The notes below the pieces were generated by a model that saw nothing but the letters and a program-made list of their open reading frames with translations, was not told where the DNA came from and did not search any database. Positions 1 to 5,941 of a stretch of 19,860 bases of DNA are shown here, piece after piece. Where the stretch lies: the NCBI GenBank assembly GCA_002307245.1, contig DBTW01000019.1:30494-50353 (forward strand), read 5' to 3'. Within the stretch, counting starts at the first letter, position 1. Each line of letters begins with the position of its first letter. The DNA is from Spirochaetaceae bacterium UBA1306. GTDB taxonomy: Bacteria > Spirochaetota > Spirochaetia > Treponematales > Rectinemataceae. A program made the position numbers and the translations under genes.

Positions 1-1
1 C

Positions 2-61
2 GCGGCGGATTCGGCCCTGGCCTATTCGCGCCGGGGCGGAGCGATCGACATGCTGGCATAG
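2..61 (+). CDS. 3' end of upstream gene, probably hook-length control protein FliK (partial)
   Basis: The first 19 codons and a TAG stop of a gene entering from the left are visible; the peptide ends YSRRGGAIDMLA. The stop lies inside the Shine-Dalgarno region of the next gene, flgD, so the two are tightly linked. In spirochaete motility operons the gene just before flgD is fliK, which measures hook length and triggers the export substrate switch. The identification rests on position only; too little protein is present to recognise a domain. Confidence 0.5.
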   Translation, partial: AADSALAYSRRGGAIDMLA

Positions 62-70
62 GAGGAGTCC

Positions 71-514
71 GTGGACATGAACGTAAATACCGCGATGAGC
101 GCCCAGGAGCTCGCGGCGACGAAGATAGAGGTCGATACCTTCAATAAATCGATCAAGGCCGGCAAGGCAGGGAACTCGAGCCTCGACCGGGACGACTTTC
201 TCAAGCTGCTGATCACGCAGTTGCAGCACCAGGACCCCACATCGCCCGTCGAGGACAAGGACTTCATTGCCCAGATGGCGCAGTTCTCCTCGCTGGAGCA
301 GATGACGAACATGAGCACGGGCTTCCAGAAGCTCTCGGGGCTCCTCGCCTCCAGCGAAGCCTCCGGGGTCCTCGGCAAGACCGTCGAGCTGCGCGACGCG
401 AACGGCCTCGTACGCGGCGTCGTCGAAAAGGTGATTCGCGGCGACAACCCGCTCGTGAGCGTCAACGGCTCCGTCTACGATTTCTCCCAGATCGAATCCG
501 TAATCAGTAACTAG
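71..514 (+). CDS. flgD: Flagellar hook-capping protein FlgD (short spirochaete form)
   Basis: FlgD caps the growing hook in the periplasm and guides FlgE subunits into place. The conserved N-terminal core is clear: LLITQLQHQDP at residues 46-56 and DFIAQMAQFSSLEQM at 64-78. The protein is 147 residues, much shorter than the roughly 230 of enterobacterial FlgD; it stops after a short beta-rich segment and lacks most of the C-terminal Tudor/FnIII-like region, as I recall for other spirochaete FlgDs. A GTG start at 71 sits five bases after the AGGAGG at 60-65. An ATG at 77, two codons on, is an alternative with eleven-base spacing. It is followed 13 bases later by flgE, fitting a hook gene pair. 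Confidence 0.93.
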   Translation: MDMNVNTAMSAQELAATKIEVDTFNKSIKAGKAGNSSLDRDDFLKLLITQLQHQDPTSPVEDKDFIAQMAQFSSLEQMTNMSTGFQKLSGLLASSEASGVLGKTVELRDANGLVRGVVEKVIRGDNPLVSVNGSVYDFSQIESVISN

Positions 515-527
515 GAGGGCTAGTCCC

Positions 528-1925
528 ATGATGCGTTCCCTGTATTCCGGAGTCTCTGGCCTGCAGAACCACCAGACCAGAATGGACGTCCTCGGCAACA
601 ACGTCGCCAACGTCAATACCACTGGCTTCAAGAAGGGGCGCGCGACCTTCCAGGACCTCCTGTACCAGCAGATGTCCGGAGCCTCCGCGCCCAACGGCGA
701 GGTCGGCGGCGTCAATCCCAAGGAGATCGGCCTCGGGATGTCCATCGGCTCCATCGATACGATCCATACCCAGGGCGCCCTCCAGACAACCGGCGTCCAG
801 ACGGACCTCGCGATACAGGGCAACGGCTTCTTCGTCCTCAAGAAGGGCGAGTCGACCCTCTTTACCCGCGACGGAGCCCTCGGCCTCGACCGGGACGGCC
901 GGCTCGTCAATCCCTCCACCGGTTATCGGGTGCAGGGCTGGCTCGCCCAGGACGTGAACGGGCAGCAGATTATCAGCACCTCGGGCGCCACCCAGGACCT
1001 TATCGTCCCCATCGGCTCCAAGGACCCGGCTAAGGCGACGAGCCGCGTGGACCTGGCCTGCAACCTGGACAAGCGCACGGTGGAAGTGCCGGCCAACGCG
1101 GCCGCCGACACCGTGGAGCAGGGCACCTGGCGCGTCGAGGAGAAGATCTACGACTCCTTCGGCTCCCCCCATACCCTGCGCATCGAGTACCGCAAGGTGG
1201 TCGGCCAGCCCAACCAGTGGCAAGGCACGGTCTCGGTCGACCCCGAGGCCCAGGCCCCCACCAACGCGTCCGTAGCCCTCGGCCAGAACGCCCAGGCCGG
1301 CGGGGGCAATACCTTCATCGTGGAATTCGACAACCGCGGCCTACTCTCCCGCGTCCGCGACGGGCAGGGCAACGCCTCGCCGACCACCGGGGCCCTCGAC
1401 ATGGGAGTGGCCTTCGACGTCCAGGGGGCGACCCAGGCCGCCGGGGGCGGGGCCACTCGGCAGAACTTCAGGCTCAACTTCGGATCCGTCGGCTCGGCGA
1501 CCAACACCGTTACGCAGATGGCCGAGCGCTCCTCCACGAAGGTCTTCGCCCAGGACGGCTACACGATGGGCTACCTCGACAGCTTCAAGATCGACCAGTC
1601 CGGCGTAGTCACCGCGGTCTACTCGAACGGCACCAACCGCGCGGTCGGACAGATGGCCCTCGGCAGCTTCACGAACCCCGGCGGCCTGGAGAAGGTCGGC
1701 GAGACCAACTTCTCCCAGTCCAACAACTCGGGCCAGGCCAACATCGGCCCCTCGGGCATAGCGGGCAAGGGCAAGATCATCGCGGGCACCCTCGAAATGT
1801 CCAACGTGGACCTCTCCGAGCAGATGACCGACATGATCGTGACCCAGCGCGGCTTCCAGGCCTCGTCCAGGACCATACAGACTTCCGACCAGATGCTCCA
1901 GGAACTCCTGTCCCTGAAACGGTAG
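528..1925 (+). CDS. flgE: Flagellar hook protein FlgE
   Basis: FlgE forms the hook, the universal joint between rod and filament, which in spirochaetes is periplasmic. The N-terminal axial-protein motif GNNVANVNTTGFKK is at residues 23-36, and the matching C-terminal coiled-coil segment with SNVDLSEQMTDMI and GFQASSRTIQ is in the last 45 residues, so the 465-residue protein is complete. It has one visible cysteine, C178 followed by N179, with a lysine at K165. These match in number and setting the residues known to form the self-catalysed lysinoalanine cross-link of Treponema denticola FlgE. Two ATG codons stand in tandem at 528 and 531; the first is eight to nine bases after GGAGGG. A strong hairpin with a T-run follows the gene at 1967-2000. 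Confidence 0.97.
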   Translation: MMRSLYSGVSGLQNHQTRMDVLGNNVANVNTTGFKKGRATFQDLLYQQMSGASAPNGEVGGVNPKEIGLGMSIGSIDTIHTQGALQTTGVQTDLAIQGNGFFVLKKGESTLFTRDGALGLDRDGRLVNPSTGYRVQGWLAQDVNGQQIISTSGATQDLIVPIGSKDPAKATSRVDLACNLDKRTVEVPANAAADTVEQGTWRVEEKIYDSFGSPHTLRIEYRKVVGQPNQWQGTVSVDPEAQAPTNASVALGQNAQAGGGNTFIVEFDNRGLLSRVRDGQGNASPTTGALDMGVAFDVQGATQAAGGGATRQNFRLNFGSVGSATNTVTQMAERSSTKVFAQDGYTMGYLDSFKIDQSGVVTAVYSNGTNRAVGQMALGSFTNPGGLEKVGETNFSQSNNSGQANIGPSGIAGKGKIIAGTLEMSNVDLSEQMTDMIVTQRGFQASSRTIQTSDQMLQELLSLKR

Positions 1926-1966
1926 GCCGGCGCGCGAATAGACTTGGGCTCGAGATGAATGGCTAG

Positions 1967-2000
1967 GGGCGGCGGACCTATGGTCGGCCGCCCTTTTCTT
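1967..2000 (+). terminator. Rho-independent terminator-like hairpin between flgE and flbD
   Basis: GGGCGGC (1967-1973) pairs with GCCGCCC (1987-1993), and the inner GACC (1975-1978) pairs with GGTC (1982-1985) around a TAT loop, with a single G-G mismatch between the two helices. The stem is followed at once by TTTTCTT. This is a textbook intrinsic terminator shape. It lies within the operon, 42 bases after the flgE stop and just before the AAGGAG of flbD, so it probably reduces read-through or stabilises the 3' end of hook mRNA rather than ending the operon fully. Confidence 0.75.
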
Positions 2001-2011
2001 AAGGAGACAGG

Positions 2012-2209
2012 ATGATCGAGATGACGGCGCTTTCCGGCAGGAAAATTTGGATCAACCCCCATCAGATCGAGACCATGGAGGCTACTCCCGACACGACCTT
2101 GACCTTCGTCTACGGGAAGATCATCGTCGTGGCCGAGAAGCCCGAGGAAGTCTCCGCGAAGATCCAGGCGTATAGGCGCGGCCTGGTCTCCTTCGCGGGG
2201 AACGAGTAG
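2012..2209 (+). CDS. flbD: FlbD family flagellar protein
   Basis: This 65-residue protein belongs to the small FlbD family found between flgE and the motor genes in spirochaetes and some Firmicutes. Its beginning, MIEMTALSGRKIWINPHQIE, and the later GKIIVVAEKPEEV segment are typical. There is no signal peptide or membrane helix. Its biochemical role is not established; it should not be confused with the unrelated Caulobacter transcription factor of the same name. The ATG follows AAGGAG (2001-2006) by five bases, directly after the T-run of the terminator-like hairpin. In Treponema and Borrelia the next genes would be motA and motB; here there is a 146-base gap and then fliL. Confidence 0.9.
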   Translation: MIEMTALSGRKIWINPHQIETMEATPDTTLTFVYGKIIVVAEKPEEVSAKIQAYRRGLVSFAGNE

Positions 2210-2278
2210 GTCGGGCGCGCGACCGGGGCAAGGGGGAGCCCCCACCGCGGCGGTCCCGTAACGGGGCGCTTCTTCCGC

Positions 2279-2307
2279 TTTTCAGCTGCCCTCCGTTCAT
2301 GTATACT
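2279..2307 (+). promoter_or_regulatory. Candidate housekeeping (sigma70-type) promoter upstream of fliL
   Basis: TTTTCA (2279-2284), a 17-base spacer, and TATACT (2302-2307) match the -35 and -10 consensus at four and five of six positions. It lies in the flbD-fliL gap, about 50 bases before the fliL start, in a local drop in GC content. The assignment is from sequence similarity only. Confidence 0.45.
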
Positions 2308-2347
2308 AATCCGAAACTTTTTTGCTACCGATAACTATAAGTATCGG
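2307..2347 (+). promoter_or_regulatory. Candidate sigma28 (FliA) promoter with overlapping inverted repeat before fliL
   Basis: The element CCGATAA (2328-2334) equals the -10 core of sigma28 promoters; TAAT at 2307-2310 could be the -35, 17 bases upstream, one longer than the usual E. coli spacing. CCGATA (2328-2333) is mirrored by TATCGG (2342-2347), so an imperfect 20-base palindrome covers the -10 and runs into the fliL Shine-Dalgarno GGAGG (2346-2350). It could be an operator or an RNA hairpin that masks the ribosome site. FliA is encoded further down the same cluster. Confidence 0.4.
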
Positions 2348-2355
2348 AGGTCCCT

Positions 2356-2910
2356 ATGTCGGACAATGTCGACGATCAGGAGATGAGCTTCGCCGAGGGC
2401 GAGACCGAGGCCGCGGCCCCCGCGAAGGCGAAGGGGGCGGGACCCGGGATCGCGCGCATCCTCATGATCGTGGGCATAGGCCTCGGCGCGGTCATTTTTA
2501 TCGTCACGGTCGTGGTGATCACCGTCGGCATCGTCAACAAGCAGGGCAAGCCCGCAGCTACGATGCCGAAATCCGAGGAGTACCAGGCCGCGACGCCGAT
2601 TTTCCAATACGTCGGGACTATCGGCGAGATCAGCACCCAGACCAGCGATAGCGAGCCGGCGACCGTGGCGGTCAAGATCCAGCTCGGCCTCGAGAAAGAG
2701 GACAAGGACACGCCCGTGGAGCTCAATGAGCGAATGCCGCAGATCCGCGACTTTCTCCGCAACTACTTCACGAAGAAGACGGCCGACGAGCTCAGCGCCG
2801 ATAAGGAGCTCATCCTCAAGGACGAGCTCAAGGAAAGCCTCAATCGCATGCTGACCAAGCCGACGATCAAGGAAATCCTCTTCGACCGACTCTACGTCAG
2901 GAAGCTCTAG
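2356..2910 (+). CDS. fliL: Flagellar basal body-associated protein FliL
   Basis: FliL is a single-pass inner-membrane protein that surrounds the stator units and supports torque generation. The 184-residue product has an acidic, Ala-rich cytoplasmic N-terminus, one membrane segment at about residues 32-60 (ILMIVGIGLGAVIFIVTVVV), and a periplasmic domain ending in ILFDRLYVRKL, which resembles the usual FliL C-terminus. The ATG is five bases after GGAGG (2346-2350). In other spirochaetes fliL directly follows motB; here it follows a promoter-like gap, and no stator gene is present in the window. A second ATG is not needed because the whole N-terminus is compatible with the family. Confidence 0.92.
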   Translation: MSDNVDDQEMSFAEGETEAAAPAKAKGAGPGIARILMIVGIGLGAVIFIVTVVVITVGIVNKQGKPAATMPKSEEYQAATPIFQYVGTIGEISTQTSDSEPATVAVKIQLGLEKEDKDTPVELNERMPQIRDFLRNYFTKKTADELSADKELILKDELKESLNRMLTKPTIKEILFDRLYVRKL

Positions 2911-2942
2911 GCGATGCGCCTTGTGAAGGGTTTGGAGGCGGC

Positions 2943-3977
2943 ATGACCGAAGTCCTCTCGCAGGATGAGATAGACCAGCTCCTCACCGCCATCAACGCGG
3001 GCGAGACCGAGATCGAGAGCATCAAGCCGACAGCCGATACCCGCAAGATCAAGATCTACGACTTCAAGCGGCCGGACAAGTTCTCGAAGGAGCAGATCCG
3101 CACCGTCCAGAACATGCACGAGACCTTCGCGCGCCTCACCACGACCACGCTCTCGGCCCAGATGCGCGCCCTCGTCCACGTCCACGTCGCCTCGGTCGAC
3201 CAGCTCACCTACGAGGAATTCATCCGCTCCATCCCCACGCCCACCACGCTCGCCGTGGTCAGCATGGACCCCCTCAAGGGCCAGGCCATCCTCGAGATCG
3301 ACCCCTCCGTCACCTTCACGATTATCGACCGCCTCTTCGGCGGCTCGGGCGAGGGCGCCAAGCTCAACCGCGAGCTTACGGACATCGAGCACTCGGTCAT
3401 GGAGGGCGTCATCGTGCGCATCCTCGGCAACATGCGCGAGGCCTGGACCCAGGTCATCGACCTCAGGCCCCGGCTCTCCCAGATCGAGACCAATCCGCAG
3501 TTCGCGCAGATCGTCCCGCCCTCGGAGATGGTCGTCCTCGTGACCCTGGAGACCAAGGTGGGGGAGGTCGAGGGGATGATGAATCTCTGCATCCCCTACA
3601 TGACCATCGAGCCGATAGTCTCCAAGCTGTCGGCCCAATTCTGGTATTCCTCCGTGAGGCGCGGCGCCACCATCGAGAATTTCGGCATCCTCAAGGACAA
3701 GCTGTCCTCCGTGGAGATCCCCGTCATCGCCGAGGTCGGGCATATCAGCATTTCCGTGCGCGACGTCCTGGCCCTCCGCAAGGGCGATGTCGTCCGGCTC
3801 TACTCGGTCCACGTCGACGACCCGATGGCACTCAACGTGGGCAACAAGAAGAAATTCCTCTGCCGCCCCGGCGTCATAGGCAGGAAGATGGCCGTGCAGA
3901 TCACGAAGAAGCTCGAGGACGTCGGGCCGGAAGAGTTCGAGGAACTAGCATCCGAAGGAGAAGATAACAATGAGTGA
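2943..3977 (+). CDS. fliM: Flagellar motor switch protein FliM
   Basis: FliM forms the middle of the cytoplasmic C-ring, binds phosphorylated CheY and controls the direction of rotation. The N-terminal CheY-binding peptide LSQDEIDQLLTAI is at residues 5-17. The central CheC-like domain carries LFGGSGEG at about 131-138, and the C-terminal SpoA-type domain with RKGDVVRL is near the end. The length of 344 residues is normal. The ATG follows GGAGG closely. The gene overlaps fliY by eight bases, so the two ring proteins are translationally coupled. Confidence 0.97.
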   Translation: MTEVLSQDEIDQLLTAINAGETEIESIKPTADTRKIKIYDFKRPDKFSKEQIRTVQNMHETFARLTTTTLSAQMRALVHVHVASVDQLTYEEFIRSIPTPTTLAVVSMDPLKGQAILEIDPSVTFTIIDRLFGGSGEGAKLNRELTDIEHSVMEGVIVRILGNMREAWTQVIDLRPRLSQIETNPQFAQIVPPSEMVVLVTLETKVGEVEGMMNLCIPYMTIEPIVSKLSAQFWYSSVRRGATIENFGILKDKLSSVEIPVIAEVGHISISVRDVLALRKGDVVRLYSVHVDDPMALNVGNKKKFLCRPGVIGRKMAVQITKKLEDVGPEEFEELASEGEDNNE

Positions 3978-5199
3978 CGGCGCCCTCTCCCAGGAAGAGA
4001 TAGACTCCCTCCTCGCGGGCCTCGACGGCGGTTCGCCGCAGGCGGCCGCCCCTCAGGCGGGCGGGGGCAGGCAGGGCTCCGGGCTCTCGCCCCAGGAGGC
4101 CCAGGCCTTCAAGGCGATACTCGAGTCGACCCTAAGCTCGCAGTCCCAGAACCTCTCGATGATCACCGGGCTGCCCGTCACGGTGCAGTCCCCTATGGTC
4201 GACGGCGTCACCCGCGACGGTTTCCTCCGCGACGTGCCCGAGGAGGTGCTCTCGGTCTCGGTGCCCTTCGCCGGATCCCTCCCGGGCGACCACTCCTTCG
4301 TCATGTCCAAGGAGACGGCGATCAAGATCGCCTCCCTGGCCAACAAGGACGAGAGCCTCTCCGACCTGGACGACATGGCTATCTCGGCCGTGCAGGAATG
4401 CATCTCGACCCTCGCGGGCACGCAGATCACCGTCATGTCCGAGAAGACGGGCAACCGCAACATCACCGCGGGCGTGGCCGAGGGCGCCTTCGGGCCAAAA
4501 GCCATGGCCCGCGTGCCTTCGGGCGACTTCCTTCGCGCCGTCTACCCGATGCAGATCGGCGAGGGACAGGGCGACAAGATCATCGAACTCTTCGCCCTCT
4601 CCTTCGTCCGTGACGTCCTCGCCTCCGCGGGCGGCGGACAGTCTCAGATGCCCCAGGCGCCCGCGCAGATGTCCCAGCCCATGACTCAGGGCATGCCTCA
4701 GCAGATGCAGATGGGCGGCCAGATGCAGGCCCAGATGGGAGGCATGCAGGGCTACGGGGCGCAGATGGGCGGCGGCTATGGAGGCGGGCAGATGGGCGGC
4801 TTCGGCGGCGGGCAGATGGGCGGGATGCAGGGCTACGGCGCCCAGGGCTATGGCGGCGGCTATCCGGGCGGGATGAATCCGCCCAACGTGCAGCCCGTGC
4901 AATTCGCCAGCCTCCAGATGCAGCCGGCCTCGCCGGAATCGGGCAATATCGGCCTCATCATGGACGTCTACATGGAGATGACGGTCGAGCTCGGGCGCAC
5001 GCGCAAGCTCATCAAGGAGATCCTCGGGATGGGCGAGGGCACGATCATCGAGCTGGACAAGCTGGCCGGCGAGCCCGTCGACATCATGGTCAACCATAAG
5101 CTAATCGCCAAGGGCGAGGTCGTGGTCATCGACGAGAATTTCGGCGTCCGTGTCACCGAGATCGTGTCTCCCATGGAGCGGATGAGCGAGCTCGGCTAG
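3970..5199 (+). CDS. fliY: Flagellar motor switch protein FliY (FliN-type, with CheC-like domain)
   Basis: FliY is the large FliN form used in spirochaetes and Firmicutes for the base of the C-ring, where it also meets the export machinery. The 409-residue protein has an EIDSLL peptide at residues 10-15 very like that of FliM, a CheC-like domain at about 40-215, a long Met/Gln/Gly linker at about 223-307, and a C-terminal SpoA/FliN domain at about 325-405 (MEMTVELGRTRKLIKEIL). In the CheC-like helix the usual phosphatase pattern S/D-xxx-E-xx-N reads S139-AVQ-E143-CI-S146, so the catalytic Asn is replaced by Ser. An AAGGAG (3955-3960) precedes the ATG within the end of fliM. The gene may be annotated fliN elsewhere. 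Confidence 0.95.
   Translation: MSDGALSQEEIDSLLAGLDGGSPQAAAPQAGGGRQGSGLSPQEAQAFKAILESTLSSQSQNLSMITGLPVTVQSPMVDGVTRDGFLRDVPEEVLSVSVPFAGSLPGDHSFVMSKETAIKIASLANKDESLSDLDDMAISAVQECISTLAGTQITVMSEKTGNRNITAGVAEGAFGPKAMARVPSGDFLRAVYPMQIGEGQGDKIIELFALSFVRDVLASAGGGQSQMPQAPAQMSQPMTQGMPQQMQMGGQMQAQMGGMQGYGAQMGGGYGGGQMGGFGGGQMGGMQGYGAQGYGGGYPGGMNPPNVQPVQFASLQMQPASPESGNIGLIMDVYMEMTVELGRTRKLIKEILGMGEGTIIELDKLAGEPVDIMVNHKLIAKGEVVVIDENFGVRVTEIVSPMERMSELG
4690..4875 (+). repeat. In-frame Met/Gln/Gly repeat tract in fliY
   Basis: This stretch codes for reiterated short units such as QMGG, MQGYGAQ and GGGYGGGQMGG. At DNA level the phrase atgcagggctacgg occurs twice (about 4744 and 4828), followed each time by a similar cgcagatgggcggc or cccagggctatggc. 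It forms a flexible linker between the CheC-like and FliN domains. The repetition invites length change by slippage or unequal crossing-over between strains. Confidence 0.75.
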
Positions 5200-5219
5200 C
5201 CTTCGGCTAACGCGTGCGC

Positions 5220-5280
5220 GGCTAAAATTTTACCCTTCTGCTAAATAGCTATTGCGTTTCACCTCCTGATGGGCTAAAAT
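5220..5280 (+). repeat. Direct repeat GGCTAAAAT flanking the fliY-fliO gap
   Basis: The nine-base word GGCTAAAAT occurs exactly at 5220-5228 and 5272-5280, 52 bases apart (about five helical turns), with related GGCTAA at 5205-5210 and GCTAAATA at 5240-5247. The second copy contains the candidate -10. Spacing and repetition suggest possible regulator sites, but chance in an AT-rich island is possible. Confidence 0.4.
5252..5280 (+). promoter_or_regulatory. Candidate internal promoter before fliO
   Basis: TTGCGT (5252-5257) and TAAAAT (5275-5280) are separated by 17 bases and match the sigma70 consensus at three and five of six positions. They lie in a 108-base, AT-richer gap between fliY and fliO, the longest gap in this part of the operon. 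Transcription from here would start just before the fliO Shine-Dalgarno. The -35 is weak, so this remains a candidate. Confidence 0.4.
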
Positions 5281-5307
5281 ATGGTCCAAGTATTCGGGAG
5301 GGGATCT

Positions 5308-5934
5308 TTGAAACGCATAGCGCTCGTCCTGTGTGCCGTCTTGGCGCTGGGGTCGGGGGCCGTCGCGGGAGCGCAGGGCACTAACGCCGCGCAAGCCGCA
5401 GCCGGGAACGCCGTGGGGACGGCGAGCTCGGTGGACGAGACGACCCTTACCTTAAGCGATTCAAGCGCCCAGGCAAAGGCCGCGAAATCCGCGGCTGGAT
5501 CGTCTACACTCGCATATTTCCTCCGCATGATCGTGGTGCTGGCTTTGGTGCTGGCGGCGATCTATGGCGTCTACCGCCTCATGAAGAAGGTCGCGAAGCC
5601 CAAGACCGCGGACAGTTCCGCGATCAAGGTCCTCGCCTCGGCCTCTCTTGGCGCGGGCAAGGCCCTGCACGTGGTCGCCTTGGGCTCCAAGGCCTTCCTC
5701 GTAGGGGCGACCGACACAACGGTCAATCTCGTGTCCGAGCTCGACGACAAGGAATTCCTCGACGCCCTCGCGCTCGAAGCGGCGATGTCCCCGACCTCGA
5801 AGCCCGGGGAAGGCCGTGATTTCGGGAGTATCCTGATGGGGCTCCTCGCCGGCAAGAAGGCGTCGAAAGCCAAGCGGCAGCGAGGTGAGGGCGACTTCCT
5901 CGCGGGCCAGCGCGACCGGCTCAGGAAATTCTGA
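5308..5934 (+). CDS. fliO: Flagellar export apparatus protein FliO (FliZ in some spirochaetes)
   Basis: FliO is a membrane chaperone that helps assemble the FliP ring of the type III export gate. I place the start at TTG 5308, four bases after GGGAGGGG (5296-5303). An in-frame ATG at 5281 is less likely because it lacks a ribosome site and overlaps the candidate promoter. From TTG the 208-residue protein begins with a typical signal peptide (MKRIALVLCAVLALGSGAVA), then an Ala/Ser linker, a membrane helix (FLRMIVVLALVLAAIYGVYRL), and a small cytoplasmic domain with ALHVVALGSKAFLVG, the FliO hallmark. It is followed seven bases later by fliP. Confidence 0.88.
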   Translation: MKRIALVLCAVLALGSGAVAGAQGTNAAQAAAGNAVGTASSVDETTLTLSDSSAQAKAAKSAAGSSTLAYFLRMIVVLALVLAAIYGVYRLMKKVAKPKTADSSAIKVLASASLGAGKALHVVALGSKAFLVGATDTTVNLVSELDDKEFLDALALEAAMSPTSKPGEGRDFGSILMGLLAGKKASKAKRQRGEGDFLAGQRDRLRKF

Positions 5935-5941
5935 GGGCGCC

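Noticed and set aside
2221..2280. GC-rich stem (GACCG/CGGTC with GGGGGAGCCCCC inside) after flbD as a terminator
   Set aside because: The inner helix has only four pairs and the following pyrimidine stretch is interrupted by GC, so it does not form a convincing intrinsic terminator.
2907..3812. A 301-codon open frame on the minus strand opposite fliM
   Set aside because: It is a shadow of fliM caused by high GC at third positions; there is no recognisable motif or ribosome site.
4690..4875. CRISPR-like or tandem intergenic repeat
   Set aside because: The repeats are short, irregular and in frame with fliY; they encode the Met/Gln/Gly linker and there are no spacers.
5197..5209. TAGCC-TTC-GGCTA hairpin at the fliY stop as a terminator
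   Set aside because: It has only a five-base stem with a three-base loop and no T-run directly after it.
5281..5307. ATG 5281 as the fliO start
   Set aside because: It has no ribosome site, directly follows the candidate -10 TAAAAT, and would put nine extra residues before a normal signal peptide; TTG 5308 has GGGAGGGG four bases upstream.
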